Source: a virus
IMG/VR virus record: IMGVR_UViG_3300042453_003460
Coordinates: 1 to 32,531 of that record
Length of the DNA stretch: 32,531 bases
Reading direction: 5' to 3' (one strand)
The translations under genes and the position numbers were made by a program. Of the stretch, positions 30,751 to 32,531 are shown in pieces. Each line of letters starts with the position of its first letter. Position 1 is the first letter of the stretch. The notes below the pieces were generated by a model. The model was given only the letters and a program-made list of their open reading frames with translations. It did not search any database and was not told where the DNA came from.

Positions 30751-30982
30751 GGACGCATACTATGACTGGATTGCTGAAAACGACACCTACCCAGAACATT
30801 CTCATAAGTGGATAGTGGGACTTTATAACAAATATGAAGGTGTAGAGGGACTTCACCGATACTTTGGAACATTTGATACAAGAGAAGAAGCAAAGGTATT
30901 CGCAGCAGATTATAAGGACAAATATACAAAACCAGGATTTATTTCAAGTGTAAGAGTGTTTCCATTGTGTGAGGTATTATGA
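30743..30982 (+). CDS. Hypothetical protein
   Basis: A 79-residue protein, MNKDAYYDWIAENDTYPEHS then HKWIVGLYNKYEGVEGLHRY, with a FGTFDTREEAKVFAADYKDK segment near residues 44-63. The pattern strand-helix with 'FDTREEA..FA..Y' is typical of small alpha/beta phage proteins. The ATG at 30743 lies inside the preceding gene (8-nt overlap) and is preferred over longer in-frame starts. Unknown role. Confidence 0.65.
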   Translation: MNKDAYYDWIAENDTYPEHSHKWIVGLYNKYEGVEGLHRYFGTFDTREEAKVFAADYKDKYTKPGFISSVRVFPLCEVL

Positions 30983-31134
30983 CTTACCCAACTGATAAAG
31001 TAACCCGTGTAGAAGTGATTGACCAAGATGGAAGGTCTTATGTAAATTGGGACGACAATAATAAGGTAGAGTTGTCCTTTCAGGATGACGGAAGAACTCT
31101 CAAAGTTTTTATTAGTAATCGGGAAGAAAAATGA
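30979..31134 (+). CDS. Mini-protein
   Basis: A 51-residue protein, MTYPTDKVTRVEVIDQDGRS followed by YVNWDDNNKVELSFQDDGRT and LKVFISNREEK. Four to five beta strands with turns at DG and NN suggest a small beta-meander. It is linked by 4-nt ATGA overlaps on both sides, which supports translation. No family is recognised. Confidence 0.6.
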   Translation: MTYPTDKVTRVEVIDQDGRSYVNWDDNNKVELSFQDDGRTLKVFISNREEK

Positions 31135-31307
31135 CTAAACTCTACGATCGTCCTATGAACTTCTTTGAGAAAATCCAAGTTGGTTGGTGGTGGATTGGGC
31201 AAATCTTTGAAGAATGGTGCTATACTATGAGAAGTGAAGACGGAGAGTTCTTTAACTATCTTCAAAGTGATTATGTCCGTTATGAACAGGAGATGTATTA
31301 TGACTGA
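31131..31307 (+). CDS. Mini-protein, Trp-rich
   Basis: A 58-residue protein, MTKLYDRPMNFFEKIQVGWW then WIGQIFEEWCYTMRSEDGEF and a Tyr-rich end. A Trp-rich amphipathic helix (about 10-32) could bind a membrane surface. It overlaps the preceding gene by 4 nt and the next by 8 nt. No family is recognised. Confidence 0.6.
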   Translation: MTKLYDRPMNFFEKIQVGWWWIGQIFEEWCYTMRSEDGEFFNYLQSDYVRYEQEMYYD

Positions 31308-31473
31308 TTGGTTGTCTGGTTTTAGAGAAGAAATCAAACAAATTAGAGAAGACAACAAACAAATTAGAAAGGAAGTTGAAAGATTGCGAAAAGAAAATGA
31401 AGCACTTCGTTCCATTACTCCCAAAAAATTATTAGAGATTGTGGAGAAATCTATAAAGGAGGACACTTTCTAA
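31300..31473 (+). CDS. Small coiled-coil protein
   Basis: A 57-residue protein starting MTDWLSGFREEIKQIREDNK, then QIRKEVERLRKENEALRSI, a leucine-zipper-like coil, and ending KSIKEDTF. ATG 31300 is chosen since upstream in-frame starts lie deep in the preceding gene. The final DTF codons and the TAA belong to the fourth copy of the shared 21-bp element. Dimerisation is likely; the role is unknown. Confidence 0.65.
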   Translation: MTDWLSGFREEIKQIREDNKQIRKEVERLRKENEALRSITPKKLLEIVEKSIKEDTF

Positions 31474-31517
31474 ACTGGCACAAGACCTCACCACAGACCC
31501 TGTGGATGCCTTATAAT
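31462..31517 (+). promoter_or_regulatory. Shared element plus -10 promoter with hairpin
   Basis: GACACTT-n4-AACTGGCACA (31462-31482) is followed 29 nt later by a consensus -10 TATAAT (31512-31517). The -35 region is poor. A short hairpin CCACAG-ACC-CTGTGG (31491-31505) lies between. It drives the gene starting at ATG 31539. Confidence 0.7.
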
Positions 31518-31538
31518 ACTCTCACACACAGAAACTTT

Positions 31539-31715
31539 ATGACTGAAATGAAACTCTACCGATACAAGAAAGACGGACACCTTTATACTCTCTATGAGCA
31601 GTTAAGACCATTCTATAATCTTGTAGCAGTTCCTTATTTTCCAAATCAAGGTATTCTTGCTAAAAGTAAGAGGAGTATTTCTATGAATGACTTTATCGTG
31701 GTTGCTGAACGATGA
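31539..31715 (+). CDS. Small hypothetical protein
   Basis: A 58-residue basic protein, MTEMKLYRYKKDGHLYTLYE... with SMNDFIVVAER at the end; likely a small beta fold. ATG 31539 (or the ATG at 31548, MKLYRYK) is used. An upstream in-frame ATG at 31506 overlaps the -10 box and cannot be on the message. It overlaps the next mini-gene by 4 nt. Confidence 0.62.
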   Translation: MTEMKLYRYKKDGHLYTLYEQLRPFYNLVAVPYFPNQGILAKSKRSISMNDFIVVAER

Positions 31716-31795
31716 CTGGAGAACAAATTGGACATTTAGTAAGTATTGTATCTCTGATTATGTTATTCACTTTAAAACTGAAATACGATGACTGA
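31712..31795 (+). CDS. Possible 27-residue membrane micro-protein
   Basis: The frame encodes MTGEQIGHLVSIVSLIMLFT and LKLKYDD: one hydrophobic helix (about 6-20) with a charged C-terminus. It is joined to both neighbours by overlaps (ATGA before, 8 nt after), which argues for real translation, but it is very short. Confidence 0.4.
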   Translation: MTGEQIGHLVSIVSLIMLFTLKLKYDD

Positions 31796-31922
31796 CAAAG
31801 AATGGGAAACCGCACTCAAAAGTATGAATGAGGGTGTGAAGAAGTGGGTGAATGAAGAAATTGATAAAATTAAGTATAGTATCATCAAAGACATTATTAA
31901 TGGAGATTTGGAGGCACTATGA
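31788..31922 (+). CDS. Mini-protein
   Basis: A 44-residue helical protein, MTDKEWETALKSMNEGVKKW then VNEEIDKIKYSIIKDIINGD. It overlaps the micro-protein frame before it and the next gene by 4 nt. No family is recognised. Confidence 0.5.
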   Translation: MTDKEWETALKSMNEGVKKWVNEEIDKIKYSIIKDIINGDLEAL

Positions 31923-32101
31923 CTGAACGAGCACAAAAGATTATGGAAGCATTCCTGTGGAAACCAAAGTATTCAGAAAGGACTGAGAAGTATGCTCTCA
32001 TTCTTGCTCTCCGTGAAGTCATCAACCAACTCCAACAAAGCCCTGGTGTGATTATGTGTGCTGATGTGTTAGAATTGTGTGAGGAGATTGAAAAACTATG
32101 A
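31919..32101 (+). CDS. Small hypothetical protein
   Basis: A 60-residue helical protein, MTERAQKIMEAFLWKPKYSE..., with a LALREVINQLQQ helix and a C-terminal VLELCEEIEKL helix. It is linked by ATGA overlaps on both sides. Function unknown. Confidence 0.62.
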   Translation: MTERAQKIMEAFLWKPKYSERTEKYALILALREVINQLQQSPGVIMCADVLELCEEIEKL

Positions 32102-32352
32102 AAAACCTTGATTGGGAAGCACTACTCATTCCAGTTCTTATGATTGGAAGTTTATTTCTTACTATTCTTTTGGGATTTGGAACGGATGCTTATGGTAAGT
32201 ATCTGGATATTTACAATACTCAAAAGGACAGGGAGATGTTTGTGAAAACTTATGAGATTGTGATAGAATGTAGGAAATCTTATGCTGCGAATGATACTGC
32301 GGCAACTAAAATGTGTGGTGAAGTTCCTGTATTTTATAATGAGGTGAAGTAA
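32098..32352 (+). CDS. Small membrane protein
   Basis: An 84-residue protein. Residues about 7-27 (EALLIPVLMIGSLFLTILLG) make a transmembrane helix. The following soluble part has two Cys (in IECRKSYA and TKMCGEV) and would lie on one side of the membrane. Unknown function; 4-nt overlap with the previous gene, 1 nt before the next. Confidence 0.65.
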   Translation: MKNLDWEALLIPVLMIGSLFLTILLGFGTDAYGKYLDIYNTQKDREMFVKTYEIVIECRKSYAANDTAATKMCGEVPVFYNEVK

Positions 32353-32353
32353 A

Positions 32354-32531
32354 ATGAACGATGATTTTGCTATTGGAACAGTTTGTTTTGGTATTCTTGC
32401 AACCATTGGTGTTGCATTTCTTTTAGGCACTCGGTTTGGTTTTGATGATGGTGTCATAGAAGGGAAAAATGAAGGTATTGTGTATTGTGTAGAGAAACCC
32501 AAAGAGTGTAAGATTGCTTATGATTATTTGA
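32354..32531 (+). CDS. Small membrane protein, incomplete at window end
   Basis: At least 59 codons are present and the frame is open at the window edge. A transmembrane helix spans about residues 6-25 (AIGTVCFGILATIGVAFLLG), followed by a basic/acidic tail with VYCVEKPKECKIAYDYL. The pattern YC...P..CK..YDYL recurs, to my recollection, in small cyanophage membrane proteins of unknown role. It is adjacent to another membrane protein, so the pair may work together. Confidence 0.6.
   Translation, partial: MNDDFAIGTVCFGILATIGVAFLLGTRFGFDDGVIEGKNEGIVYCVEKPKECKIAYDYL

Noticed and set aside
1-32531. CRISPR arrays, insertion sequences, integrase or homing endonuclease genes
   Set aside because: No regularly spaced direct repeats with unique spacers, no transposase-like or HNH/GIY-YIG motifs were seen; the repeats present are coding repeats in structural genes.

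Overview
The window looks like part of the genome of a T4-like myovirus that infects marine cyanobacteria (a Synechococcus or Prochlorococcus cyanomyovirus). It carries T4-type genes (gp32, gp53, gp48, gp4, gp54, gp26, gp51, gp27 and gp5 homologues by sequence pattern). It also carries two cyanophage auxiliary genes, a CP12-like Calvin-cycle regulator and a CpeT-like phycobiliprotein lyase. The DNA is AT-rich, genes are tightly packed, most starts lack a strong Shine-Dalgarno sequence, and there are two phage tRNAs. Family assignments come from reading the protein sequences; no database search was run.

Layout. Positions 5-928 encode the single-stranded DNA-binding protein gp32 on the plus strand, ending at a bidirectional terminator. 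Positions 962-5732 form a minus-strand operon (gp4, a conserved unknown, a gp48-like tail-tube cap, and a gp53-like baseplate wedge enlarged by a beta-propeller-like insert). A 28-bp divergent region with a T4-type late promoter separates it from a long plus-strand baseplate operon at 5761-18250. That operon holds gp54, gp26, gp51, two large proteins with cell-wall hydrolase domains (SleB-like and M23), gp27, CP12, an OB-fold gp5 without lysozyme, a separate beta-helical needle, and two further structural proteins. Here the virion appears to carry its wall-degrading activity in the two tape-measure-like proteins rather than in gp5.

Positions 18250-20922 are an accessory island. It holds three small genes behind a near-consensus sigma70 promoter, tRNA-Leu(UAA), cpeT, tRNA-Thr(UGU), a mini-gene, a 2-oxoglutarate/Fe(II) oxygenase-like protein and a protein resembling phage Mu Mom (DNA modification). 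After a palindromic terminator and a late promoter comes a 2184-residue tail-fibre-like protein with a C-terminal S74 self-cleaving chaperone (21036-27590).

Positions 27621-32531 are a dense array of small, mostly unrecognised genes, typical of early-expressed host-takeover regions. They are chained by ATGA-type overlaps. Four places in the window (one before the island, three in this array) share a 21-bp element, GACACTT-n4-AACTGGCACA. It overlaps or abuts the upstream stop codon and lies 28-30 nt before a TATNAT -10 box, sometimes with a hairpin between. These resemble the promoter/stem-loop cassettes described for T4-type phages and are the most system-like regulatory signal here.
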